In this document: positions 36,336-44,360 of the stretch, in pieces
Position numbering within the stretch: the stretch's first letter is position 1
Layout of the letters: each line of letters begins with the position of its first letter
Assembly: GCF_026130545.1 (NCBI RefSeq)
Contig: NZ_JAMOIM010000003.1
Span: forward strand, 124,001-188,000
Direction: 5' to 3'
Origin: Lichenifustis flavocetrariae
GTDB lineage: Bacteria > Pseudomonadota > Alphaproteobacteria > Rhizobiales > Beijerinckiaceae
Length of the DNA stretch: 64,000 nt
Program-made: the position numbers and the translations under genes
The notes under the pieces: generated by a model
Seen by the model: only the letters and a program-made list of their open reading frames with translations
Database searches by the model: none
Told to the model about the DNA's origin: nothing

Positions 36336-37754
36336 CTAGCGCACCCGATAAGCCTCCGCGACGCTGTCGATCTCGTTCATCTTCGCGTGGAAAAGGCTCC
36401 AATCCTCATGCAAGGCGATGCGGTCGAGCATGGTGTCGACCTCGTCGATCAGCAGCGTGCACGGCTGCTGCCGCGCGAAATAGGCGTGGTCAAGCCGCAA
36501 GCCCGGTTCGGGCGGCATTGCGTCCAGTGCGGCAGCGAGCGGCGCAAACGGCTCGGAGCGATAGTGGGCGGCGGCGGGGCTGCTCGTCCGGGGTGAGAGT
36601 CGCGCCGACCCGCCGTAGAGGTCGAAGAGCACCTGTTCGAACGGCGCCTGGCTTTGATGCATAAATTCCCACAGCGCGCTCGTGACCGCCTCGTCGCGCT
36701 CGTCACCCTGCGGCTGCACACCGAGACGGCGCAGCGTGTTCCGGCGGAACTCGATCGCCAGCACGTCGCGGTAGGTGCCGAGCGTGTCCTGGAGCGCGGA
36801 TTGTGGCGCGAGCGTCAGGAGGCATTCGGCCAGCCGGGTAAGGTTCCACAGGAGCACGCTCGGCTGGCGGGAGAAGGCATAGCGCTTGGTTTCGTCGAAA
36901 TAAGCCGCGGTGAACAGCGGTTCGTAGACGGGTAGGAATCGCCATGGGCCGTAATCGAAGCTTTCGCCCGTGACGTTGATGTTGTCGGTATTCAGCACCC
37001 CATGCACGAAGCCCGCGACCATCCATTGCGCGCCGAGCCGCGCCACGTTCCGGCAGACGTGATCGAGAAACGCGAGCGCACGCTCGGCCGGCGTCTCGCG
37101 CCAGAGGTCCGGCATGTAGGTCATGATCGTGTGATCGAGCAGGCGCGCGATGTTGCCGGGCTCCTCCAGGTAGAGCAGTCGTTGGAACGAGCCGATGCGG
37201 ATATGCGAATGGTTGAGCCGGACCAGCACGGCGCCGCGGATCGGCGGCGCTTCGTCGTGACGCACGAGTTCTTCGCCGGTTTCGATGAGGCTGAAACTCT
37301 TCGAGGTCGTCACACCCAGAGCCTCAAGCAGTTCAGTGGCAAGAACCTCGCGGACTCCCCCCCGCAGGGTCAGTTTGCCATCGCCGAAACGTGACCACGG
37401 CGTCTGCCCGCTGCCCTTCGTGCCAAGATCGAGCAGCCGGCCCGACGCATCGTGCAATTGCGCGAACAGGAAGCCCCGCCCGTCGCCAAGCTCGGGATTG
37501 TAACTGCCGAACTGGTGACCGTGATAGCGCAGGGCGAGCGGCTCCGGGAAACTGCCGGGCATCGCTTCGAAGCGGCCGAAATGAGCGATCCACTCGGCGT
37601 CGGTGAGCGTGTCGAGCCCGACCTGCCGCGCGGCGCGCTGGTTGCGGTAGCGGATCACATGCCGCGGGAACGAAGCCGCGCGAACGACATCGTAGAAATC
37701 CGATCCAAGAGCCGCATGCTGCGTCGATGGACGATAGATTGACTGAAAGGGCAT
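36336..37754 (-). CDS. selO: Protein adenylyltransferase SelO (YdiU family)
   Basis: 472 residues from the ATG at 37754, where the family N-terminus (FDN/YRP region) begins; a GTG at 37796 would add 14 residues. Kinase-like motifs with the inverted ATP binding of SelO are present: LRYHGHQFGSYNPELGDGRGF (about 88), LGTKGSGQTPWSR (about 110), LNHSHIRIGSFQ (about 178) and the catalytic GVLNTDNINVTGESFDYGPW (about 252). SelO transfers AMP to Ser, Thr or Tyr of target proteins in redox homeostasis. It lies upstream of the DUF29 gene and divergent from the CHRD gene. Confidence 0.94.
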   Translation of the reverse strand: MPFQSIYRPSTQHAALGSDFYDVVRAASFPRHVIRYRNQRAARQVGLDTLTDAEWIAHFGRFEAMPGSFPEPLALRYHGHQFGSYNPELGDGRGFLFAQLHDASGRLLDLGTKGSGQTPWSRFGDGKLTLRGGVREVLATELLEALGVTTSKSFSLIETGEELVRHDEAPPIRGAVLVRLNHSHIRIGSFQRLLYLEEPGNIARLLDHTIMTYMPDLWRETPAERALAFLDHVCRNVARLGAQWMVAGFVHGVLNTDNINVTGESFDYGPWRFLPVYEPLFTAAYFDETKRYAFSRQPSVLLWNLTRLAECLLTLAPQSALQDTLGTYRDVLAIEFRRNTLRRLGVQPQGDERDEAVTSALWEFMHQSQAPFEQVLFDLYGGSARLSPRTSSPAAAHYRSEPFAPLAAALDAMPPEPGLRLDHAYFARQQPCTLLIDEVDTMLDRIALHEDWSLFHAKMNEIDSVAEAYRVR

Positions 37755-37903
37755 GGCGCTCGGCTGATGATCCTTTGCAAGGATATCGGGCTCCACGCGC
37801 CCAAAGCAAATCCCTCACGATGGCTTGTGGCGGCGGACATGCCCGCGTCTTCAAAGCCGCCCTATATGTGATCCAGGCATTGTTTGTGCCGAGGAGAAGA
37901 TTC

Positions 37904-38341
37904 ATGCGCCATTTGCTTGTCGTTGCCGCACTCGTGGCAACCGGGAGCCTCGCCGGGGCGGTTCAACCGGCGTCCGCGGAAATGATCACCTACAAGGCCG
38001 ATCTCAGTGCAAAGAACGAAGTGCCGCCGACCGGCACTGCCGGCACCGGCCACCTGACCGCGACCTACGACACCGACAGCAAGGCCTTGTCGTATAAGAT
38101 CGATTACAGCGGACTCAGCGGTCCCGCGACCGCCGCGCATTTCCATGGACCGGCACCGGTCGGAAAGAATGCCGGGGTCGTCGTCCCGATCACCGGGTCG
38201 CTGGCAAGCCCCATCGAAGGCAAGGCCACGCTCACAAGCGATCAGGCTAAGTCCTTGGCCGACGGCGAGATGTATTTCAACGTCCATACGGAAGCCCACA
38301 AGGGCGGCGAGATTCGCGGCCAGGTCGAAAAAGGCTCCTGA
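37904..38341 (+). CDS. Secreted CHRD domain protein
   Basis: 145 residues with a signal peptide (MRHLLVVAALVATGSLAGAV, then QPASA). A single CHRD domain follows: YKADLSAKNEVPPTGTAGTG, then AAHFHGPAPVGKNAGVVVPI and the C-terminal MYFNVHTEAHKGGEIRGQV. CHRD was named from chordin; bacterial members are periplasmic or secreted and have no known function. GAGGAG lies 8 bp before the ATG at 37904. The gene is divergent from selO. Confidence 0.88.
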   Translation: MRHLLVVAALVATGSLAGAVQPASAEMITYKADLSAKNEVPPTGTAGTGHLTATYDTDSKALSYKIDYSGLSGPATAAHFHGPAPVGKNAGVVVPITGSLASPIEGKATLTSDQAKSLADGEMYFNVHTEAHKGGEIRGQVEKGS

Positions 38342-38364
38342 TCCACGAACAGGCAGCGAATAGC

Positions 38365-38616
38365 ATGATCGAGACGCGTCTCAAGGCTGTTGGCGGCTGG
38401 ATCGAAGTGTCCTTCGCCGACGGCACCGTGACCATGGCGGCCGTCGGGCCGCCATTGCAGATGTTGGTCAAGGACCCGGCCAATACCGCGCAGCGGCAGA
38501 AACGCACCGATGAGCGTGGCCGATATCGCCGGATGGCGTTGGACGCGTTGAGGGTCGCCGGTGGCGGCGACGAACTCGATGACGCCGAGTTCGTCTGGAC
38601 CTATCGGGCCGGCTGA
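38365..38616 (+). CDS. Small conserved-looking hypothetical protein
   Basis: 83 residues starting at ATG 38365, 24 bp after the CHRD stop. A strand-rich first half (LKAVGGWIEVSFADGTVTMAAVG) precedes a charged helix (TAQRQKRTDERGRYRRMALDAL). No family is recognised. It could be a small cytoplasmic protein co-transcribed with the CHRD gene. The frame is the only one with a plausible start in this gap, but coding status is not proven. Confidence 0.5.
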   Translation: MIETRLKAVGGWIEVSFADGTVTMAAVGPPLQMLVKDPANTAQRQKRTDERGRYRRMALDALRVAGGGDELDDAEFVWTYRAG

Positions 38617-38688
38617 CGATTGGCTTCATCCCCGGTTCAGCGGCCTTGGGCCACTCTACCGGGGACCTAAGGGCAAGGATTGAGATTC

Positions 38689-40917
38689 ATGAAGAAGACT
38701 AGGGAACTGCTGCTGGCCGGCACGATGGTGCCTGTCCTGATCGGTTCCGGACCCGGATATGCCGCCATGGGGCCGAACATCCCCGGCGTGCAGATGGCCC
38801 AGGCCGAACCGGCAGGCGAGCCGAAGAAGCATCCGCAACCCGAACAGCAGCATCCGCCGCAGGCCAAACCCGCCCCAGCCCCGGCTCCCGCCCCACCGCA
38901 ACCGGTGCATCAGGCACCGCCTCCTGCTCCGAAGCCGGCTCCCGAAGCCGCACAGCCTCACCCCGCCCCGGCCCCCAAGGCCGAACCGGCACCGCGCGCT
39001 GAGCCGCCTAAACCCCAGGCCCCCGCCGTGCATCCGGCGGCGCCTGCAGCCGCCCCGCCTCACATGGAAGCGCCAGCCGCCCAGAAGCCGGCTGCCGCGC
39101 CGCCCGCTGCGCAAAAGCCGGAGCCGGCACATGTTGCGCCCGCGGCGCCCGCAGCCGCAAAGCCACCCGTTGCGGCGCCCTCCCCAGCGCCGGCCCAGGT
39201 GCCTCACGTTCAACCGCAGGTGGCCCCAGCGGTGGCGCCTGTCACCAAGCATCCCTCCCCCGAGGGGCAAGCTCCGAAGCCGGGTCCGGCGCCGGCAGCT
39301 CAGCCAGCCGAAGCCCCAAAGCAAACTCATCCCCAGGCAGTTCCGAATACCGCTGCTCCACAGGCAACCGCACCTGCTGCAGCCCCGGCCGTGCATCCGG
39401 CGGCGCCCGCGAACGGGCAGCCCGCACCCGGCACGCACCCACAGGCGACGCCGAACGCCAGTCCCGCGCAACCGGCGGGAACACCGCCTGCGGCACCAGC
39501 CAATCACCTGAATGCGCCGGCTCCCGGGCAGCCGGTTACGGCGCCTGGCACCCCTGCGGTTCCGCAGTCACAGGCTCCGCGCCCGCAAGCGGCGCCGGGC
39601 AATGCCGCCCCGAACCCGGCCGCCGGTCAGCCGCCCGCTGGAGCTGCTCAACCGACAAACAGGCCCGCAGCATCGGCGCCGGGCCAGCCAGCCGCCGTTC
39701 CGCAAGGGGTCCCGGCGGCCCAGCAACCCGGTGCCCGGCAGCAAGCAGTCCCCCCTGGAACAACAGCTCCAGGCCAGCCGGCGGGAGCACCACCTGCCGC
39801 ACAAGGCCGGCCTGCGGGTGCGGCTCCTCCACCTCCTCCTCCACCGCCGCCTCCGCCAGCCCCCACCCAAGGCGCGGCACCGGCGCGGCCGGCCCCTGGG
39901 CAGCCCGCCCAAAACCAGCCGGCTCCAGGTCAACCTATTGGGCAACAAGCTGGACGGCGGGGCAACAACACGGGCGCCGCCGTGGCAGGTGCGGCAGCGG
40001 GCTTCGTGGGTGGCTTCCTGGCCGCACAGGGTTTGCAGCGCTTCGATCAGGTGCGTGCCGAGCGTCAGCAATTCAACAACGACGGGGTCGACATCATCCG
40101 CGAGCCCGGCCGGACGATCATCGAGGAAGACAACCGCTACTATATCGCGCATGACGAGAACGAGCGGTTCCGCGATCTTGGCTATGATGTTCAGTCGCAG
40201 CGGCAGGGCGGCTACGATGTCGCCGACTATGCCAGGCCGGACGGCTCACGCATCTTCACCTACACGGATGACCAGGGCCGGTTGATCCGCCGCGTGCGGC
40301 AGTTCCCCGATGGGCGCGAGTTGATCCTGATCGACAACCGTTACACGTCCTATGACCGGAACTTCCAGGACGATGTCGTGGATCTGCCGCCGCCGCCGAT
40401 CGACCTGCCGCCGGATCGCTACGTGGTGGATGGAGCACGGGCCGACCAGGGGCTCGTCTACGAGGCCCTCGCGGCCCCGCCGGTTGCCCCGCTGCCGCGC
40501 CGCTACACGCTCGATCAGGTCAGATACAGCCCGGACCTGCGCAACCGGATGCGCAGCGTCAACCTGAATTCGATCACGTTCGATACGGCTTCATGGACGG
40601 TGTCGCCCGACCAGGCGACGCGTTTGGCGGCCATCGCGGGAGCCATCAACGCGGCGGTTCGGCGTGACCCACGTGAGATCTTCATGGTGGAGGGCTATAC
40701 GGACGCGGTCGGCAACGCGGTCGACAACCTGTCGCTCTCGGATCGCCGCGCCCAATCGGTCGCGACCATTCTGACGCGTGACTTCCAGGTGCCGGCCGAG
40801 AACCTCGTGACCCAAGGCTACGGCTCGCAATACCCTAGGGAGCAGACGCAAGGCCCGAGTGCCGTGAACCGGCGCGTGGCGGTTCGGCGCATCACACCGC
40901 TCCTCGCGAACCAATAG
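38689..40917 (+). CDS. OmpA family protein with a very long Pro/Ala-rich region
   Basis: 742 residues. A signal peptide (MKKTRELLLAGTMVPVLIGS and on to about residue 26) is followed by a low-complexity region from about 45 to 420 made mostly of Pro, Ala, Gln and Lys, including one run of ten prolines at about 383-392. A glycine-zipper-like helix (GAAVAGAAAGFVGGFLAAQG, about 427-446) follows. After a beta-rich linker the OmpA C-terminal peptidoglycan-binding domain spans about 626-735 (SITFDTASW, MVEGYTDAVGN and LSDRRAQSVATIL). The glycine-zipper would sit in the outer membrane with the OmpA domain gripping peptidoglycan. ATG 38689 with AAGGA upstream is preferred over TTG 38680. Confidence 0.9.
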   Translation: MKKTRELLLAGTMVPVLIGSGPGYAAMGPNIPGVQMAQAEPAGEPKKHPQPEQQHPPQAKPAPAPAPAPPQPVHQAPPPAPKPAPEAAQPHPAPAPKAEPAPRAEPPKPQAPAVHPAAPAAAPPHMEAPAAQKPAAAPPAAQKPEPAHVAPAAPAAAKPPVAAPSPAPAQVPHVQPQVAPAVAPVTKHPSPEGQAPKPGPAPAAQPAEAPKQTHPQAVPNTAAPQATAPAAAPAVHPAAPANGQPAPGTHPQATPNASPAQPAGTPPAAPANHLNAPAPGQPVTAPGTPAVPQSQAPRPQAAPGNAAPNPAAGQPPAGAAQPTNRPAASAPGQPAAVPQGVPAAQQPGARQQAVPPGTTAPGQPAGAPPAAQGRPAGAAPPPPPPPPPPPAPTQGAAPARPAPGQPAQNQPAPGQPIGQQAGRRGNNTGAAVAGAAAGFVGGFLAAQGLQRFDQVRAERQQFNNDGVDIIREPGRTIIEEDNRYYIAHDENERFRDLGYDVQSQRQGGYDVADYARPDGSRIFTYTDDQGRLIRRVRQFPDGRELILIDNRYTSYDRNFQDDVVDLPPPPIDLPPDRYVVDGARADQGLVYEALAAPPVAPLPRRYTLDQVRYSPDLRNRMRSVNLNSITFDTASWTVSPDQATRLAAIAGAINAAVRRDPREIFMVEGYTDAVGNAVDNLSLSDRRAQSVATILTRDFQVPAENLVTQGYGSQYPREQTQGPSAVNRRVAVRRITPLLANQ

Positions 40918-40941
40918 CCGAGGGGTCGGCAACGCCCCCCT

Positions 40942-40995
40942 GCCACGAAGTTCGGGCCGGGTCATCCGTCGGGGACCCGGCCCGAACTTCGTGGC
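40942..40995. terminator. Perfect 21-bp inverted repeat after the ompA-like gene
   Basis: The arms at 40942-40962 and 40975-40995 are exact reverse complements over 21 bp, with a 12-base loop. The hairpin begins 24 bp after the stop codon and is GC-rich. No T tract follows (next bases GCTTGGTGCG), so it may end transcription without one or protect the message end. Confidence 0.7.
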
Positions 40996-41224
40996 GCTTG
41001 GTGCGCAAGTGCCTCATCCACAGCTTTGCCACCTGGGTCCACACCACGGTGTGGTTGGCGAGGCTCACACAACCAACTCAGCGCAACATATTCAAGTTGC
41101 GTCCATCTTGCAGGCAGACGAGCCGCGAACGGCTGTCAATTACGTCGGCTTCGCGGCGAGGGCGGGGCTATAATCCAGCCCTGTGCCGCATTTCTGCCTT
41201 TCTGGGGAGGTCTGAAGCGCAATC

Positions 41225-41253
41225 TTGACCGTTCGGAAACCTTGTCGTGTTAT
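41225..41253 (+). promoter_or_regulatory. Candidate sigma70 promoter
   Basis: TTGACC at 41225-41230 and TGTTAT at 41248-41253 with a 17-base spacer are close to the consensus. A start of transcription near 41260 would serve the small ORF at 41327 and the rlpA-dac-tmk-holB-metG-tatD operon. Confidence 0.5.
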
Positions 41254-41326
41254 GCGCCCGACGCAAAGCAGGTTAATGGGGCCGTAAACACTCGGTGCTA
41301 TCATGGTTAAACAACAGGTGAGCGCG

Positions 41327-41425
41327 ATGTTAACGTCTTTAAATCTAAGCAAGATGATCGACGTCGACGCGAGCTTGAACATGCCGTGCAACATTGGCAA
41401 AGTCGCAATATGGGCCACCGCATGA
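41327..41425 (+). CDS. Candidate small ORF (leader peptide or microprotein)
   Basis: 32 codons starting at an ATG preceded by AGGTGAG with a 4-base spacer, about 65 bases after the predicted transcription start. The product has hydrophilic and hydrophobic parts (MLTSLNLSKMIDVDASLNMP to start) and no recognised family. An ATG at 41303 in the same frame would add eight residues. It ends 37 bases before the rlpA start. Coding status is uncertain. Confidence 0.3.
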   Translation: MLTSLNLSKMIDVDASLNMPCNIGKVAIWATA

Positions 41426-41462
41426 CGTGCGGTACGGCACTGCGCACACTCGGGCAACGCGG

Positions 41463-42461
41463 ATGATGGCTCGCTTGTCCCGTTGTCTCGGCCTTCTCAC
41501 GATCTTTGGATGTTCCGTGTTTTTGGCCGGCTGCGCGACCCAGCCGGTGGCGCGGGTCAGCCGGCTCGGGGGCCGCGTCTGGGACCCGAAACTCGGCGTA
41601 TGGTCAAGCCCCCAAGTGGTAGCGGACGGCGATCCTGTTCCACGGGGTGGTGGTGGCTATCTGACGGGGCGCCCCTATGTGATCGGCGGCCGAACCTATG
41701 TGCCCAGTCAGAATGCGACCGGCTATGCGGCCATCGGCACGGCCTCCTGGTACGGCGATGCCTTCCACGGGCGCCGAACCGCCAATGGCGAGGTGTTCGA
41801 CAAGAGATCCATCTCGGCCGCGCACCCGACGCTGCCGCTGCCTTGCTATGTCCGTGTCACCAATATGAAGAACGGCCGCTCGATGATCGTGCGGGTGAAT
41901 GATCGCGGGCCCTATCATGGCGGTCGCGTCATGGACGTATCGCAGCGCGTGGCTGAGGCCCTGGCGTTTCGCGGCGAAGGTACGGCGCGCGTCAAGGTCG
42001 AATATGTCGGTCGTGCGCCCCTGTCGGGGTCGGACGACGAGGTTCTCATGGCCAGCCTTCGAAACGACGGCGTACCGGCGCAACTCAATGGCATGCCCGC
42101 GAACCCGGTCATGGTGGCCGATGCGTCGGATGATCCGCAGCCAAGCCCGGTGGCTCCGGCCCCGCAACCAGCTGCCCTTCGCCCCACAGAACCCGAAACG
42201 CGGGCCGAAGAGGATGTCACCCCGACGATCGCACCCGTCCGGACTGGTGCGGTTCCCGTGCCGCCCGCCCGTCCTTTCAGCCTGAGCGAGCCTGCCTTTC
42301 CGGCTTCGGTGCAGAAGCGATCGCGGCGGCGCGTTGCAGAACAACCAACCCTCGTCCTTCCGCCGGTCCCCGGCCGAGCGTCCCCACTGATCCGGCGGGC
42401 CTCCGTACCTATCTCGCGGCGGCAGGCACTCCTGGACACCGGGCAATCCGGACGCGAGTGA
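41463..42461 (+). CDS. rlpA: RlpA family septal ring lytic transglycosylase/lipoprotein, no SPOR domain
   Basis: 332 residues. A lipoprotein signal with the lipobox LAGC (Cys at about 24) is followed by a double-psi beta-barrel at about 92-180 with ASWYGDAFHGRRTANGE and VRVNDRGPYHGGRVMDVS, the RlpA signature with its catalytic-like Asp. After that a Pro/Ala-rich C-terminal region lacks the SPOR domain of E. coli RlpA. RlpA cleaves denuded septal glycan strands in some species. Two adjacent ATG codons (41463, 41466) are possible starts. The stop overlaps a GTG of the next frame (GTGA). Confidence 0.88.
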   Translation: MMARLSRCLGLLTIFGCSVFLAGCATQPVARVSRLGGRVWDPKLGVWSSPQVVADGDPVPRGGGGYLTGRPYVIGGRTYVPSQNATGYAAIGTASWYGDAFHGRRTANGEVFDKRSISAAHPTLPLPCYVRVTNMKNGRSMIVRVNDRGPYHGGRVMDVSQRVAEALAFRGEGTARVKVEYVGRAPLSGSDDEVLMASLRNDGVPAQLNGMPANPVMVADASDDPQPSPVAPAPQPAALRPTEPETRAEEDVTPTIAPVRTGAVPVPPARPFSLSEPAFPASVQKRSRRRVAEQPTLVLPPVPGRASPLIRRASVPISRRQALLDTGQSGRE

Positions 42462-42490
42462 GGTCCGGGCCGTTTGGGTCGAGACACGAT

Positions 42491-43699
42491 ATGACGCGAC
42501 TTGGTGCCGGATGGCGATGCAGGCCTGTCGTGCGCAGTCTCGTACTCGCCGTTGCGACTCTCGTCTCGGCAACACCGGCGCCGGCTCTTGGCGTTGACGA
42601 CTATCAGACCATCGCGCCCTTCGCTTACCTCGTGGACGCCGGTACCGGGACAGTGCTGTACGGCAAGAACAGCGAGGCGCCGATGATGCCGGCTTCGACC
42701 ACAAAGGTCATGACCGCCGAGGTGATCTTCCATGAATTGAAAGAAGGACGCCTGAAGCTCGACGACAAATTCGTGGTCTCGGAACATGCGTGGCGGGACG
42801 GCGGGACACGCTCGGGCGGCTCGACCATGTTCCTGGCGGTCAACTCCTCGGTGCGGGTGGAGGACCTGCTGCGCGGCCTCATCATCCAGTCGGGCAACGA
42901 CGCCGCCATTACCTTAGCCGAGGGCGTGTCAGGTTCCGAAGAAGCCTTTGCGCGCCGCATGAACGATCGTGCCAAGGCGATCGGCATGGCCCATTCGAAC
43001 TTCACCAATCCCTGGGGTCGCGGCGACCCCGATCATCGGGTGACGGCGAGCGACATGGCCCGGCTCGCCGAATACGTGATCGACACCTACCCGGACCTCT
43101 ACAAGATCTTTGGCGAGCGCGAGTTCACCTGGAACAAGATCCGGCAGCCGAACCGCAACCCCCTTCTGCTGATGAACATCGGCGCCGACGGCCTGAAGAC
43201 GGGCGATCTCGCCGAGAGCGGCTTCGGCCTCGTCGGGTCTGCAGTGCAGAACGACGAACGCCTCATCGTCGTGGTCAATGGACTAAAGACGGCGCGCGAC
43301 CGGGCCAACGAGTCGCAAAAACTGCTCGCCTGGGGATTTCGCACCTTCGAGGAACGCGCCTTGTTCGCGGCGGGCGAAACGGTCGGCACAGCGTCGGTGT
43401 TCGGCGGCACCCAATCCGACGTGAGTCTCGGAACGACGAAACCGATCAGGATTTTGGTGCCGCGCGGCTCGGGCGATCGGCTGTCGGGGCGCATCGTCTA
43501 TACGGGTCCTCTGATGGCGCCCGTTGCACGCGGAACAGAGGTCGCACGCCTCGTCATCTCGCGTGGCGCGACCGAGTTGATGGAAACGCCATTGCAGACC
43601 ACCGAGGATGTCGGCGTGGGCTCGCTGCAGCGACGCGCGCTCGACGCCGGGATCGAACTGGTGAGTGGCTTCATCCGCGAACGTCTGGCCCGGCATTGA
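42491..43699 (+). CDS. D-alanyl-D-alanine carboxypeptidase (class A low-mass PBP, DacA/DacC-like)
   Basis: 402 residues from the ATG at 42491, which opens a good signal peptide (RSLVLAVATLVSATPAPALG); a GTG at 42458 overlapping the rlpA stop is an alternative that adds 11 residues. Catalytic motifs: PASTTKVMTAE (SxxK, about 68), the SGN triad in IQSGNDAAIT (about 133) and LKTGDLAESG (KTG, about 234). A C-terminal PBP5-like domain follows. It trims the terminal D-Ala of peptidoglycan stem peptides in the periplasm. It lies in the rlpA-dac-tmk-holB-metG-tatD block. Confidence 0.93.
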   Translation: MTRLGAGWRCRPVVRSLVLAVATLVSATPAPALGVDDYQTIAPFAYLVDAGTGTVLYGKNSEAPMMPASTTKVMTAEVIFHELKEGRLKLDDKFVVSEHAWRDGGTRSGGSTMFLAVNSSVRVEDLLRGLIIQSGNDAAITLAEGVSGSEEAFARRMNDRAKAIGMAHSNFTNPWGRGDPDHRVTASDMARLAEYVIDTYPDLYKIFGEREFTWNKIRQPNRNPLLLMNIGADGLKTGDLAESGFGLVGSAVQNDERLIVVVNGLKTARDRANESQKLLAWGFRTFEERALFAAGETVGTASVFGGTQSDVSLGTTKPIRILVPRGSGDRLSGRIVYTGPLMAPVARGTEVARLVISRGATELMETPLQTTEDVGVGSLQRRALDAGIELVSGFIRERLARH

Positions 43700-43703
43700 G
43701 CGC

Positions 43704-44360
43704 ATGAACGCAGGCTTCCTGATCACGCTGGAGGGGGGCGAAGGGGTCGGCAAGTCCACCCAGGTCCGGCGGCTTGTCGCCCGCCTGGAGGCCGCCGGAC
43801 GGCGGGCTCTCGCCACACGCGAGCCCGGTGGATCGGCCAAGGCCGAGGCGATCCGCGGGCTGCTTCTCTCCGGCGCAGTGGCTCCGTTCGGGCCGGCGGC
43901 CGAAGCTCTCCTGTTCGCGGCGGCCCGCGTCGACCATCTGGATCGGCTGATCCGGCCGGCGCTCGCCCAGGGCACGATTGTGGTGTCCGATCGCTTCATC
44001 GACTCGACGCGGGTCTACCAGGGGATCGACCGTCGGGTGGAACCGCGCTTTCTTGTGGCGCTCGAAACCGTGACGGTCGGCGCGACGCGGCCCGACCTGA
44101 CGATCATTCTCGACCTGCCCAGTGCCGTCGGTCTCGCGCGTGCGGCCGCACGTCGGGCACCGTCAGCGATCCCCGATCGCTTCGAGCGGGAGGCCTTGGC
44201 GTTCCACGACGGCCTGCGCCGGGGATTTCTCACGATCGCCGCGGCGGAACCCGATCGCTGCGCGGTGGTCGACGCCGAGGCCTCGGCCGACGAGGCCGCT
44301 GAACGAATCTGGCGGGTGGTCGAAACCCGGCTGCTCACGCCCCGGTCCTCGGCTCCATGA
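43704..44360 (+). CDS. tmk: Thymidylate kinase
   Basis: 218 residues with the P-loop LEGGEGVGKSTQ (about 9-20), the TREPGGS motif (about 38) and the DR pair in VVSDRFIDSTRVYQG (about 93-107). The enzyme makes dTDP from dTMP for DNA synthesis. The ATG at 43704 follows the carboxypeptidase stop by 4 bp, and the tmk stop overlaps the holB ATG (ATGA). Confidence 0.96.
   Translation: MNAGFLITLEGGEGVGKSTQVRRLVARLEAAGRRALATREPGGSAKAEAIRGLLLSGAVAPFGPAAEALLFAAARVDHLDRLIRPALAQGTIVVSDRFIDSTRVYQGIDRRVEPRFLVALETVTVGATRPDLTIILDLPSAVGLARAAARRAPSAIPDRFEREALAFHDGLRRGFLTIAAAEPDRCAVVDAEASADEAAERIWRVVETRLLTPRSSAP

Larger units (their letters stand above)
40996..41462. other. AT-richer intergenic region upstream of rlpA
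   Basis: This gap holds a short palindrome at 41039-41054 (CCACACC, AC, GGTGTGG), a good sigma70-like promoter at 41225-41253 and a candidate small ORF at 41327-41425, listed separately. A minus-strand frame at 41140-41457 is open but has no ribosome binding site or family resemblance. No tRNA was seen. Confidence 0.5.

Noticed and set aside
38689-40000. Alternative frames through the Pro/Ala-rich region of the OmpA gene
   Set aside because: Low-complexity CCG/GCC codons open all frames; only one frame joins the signal peptide to the OmpA domain.
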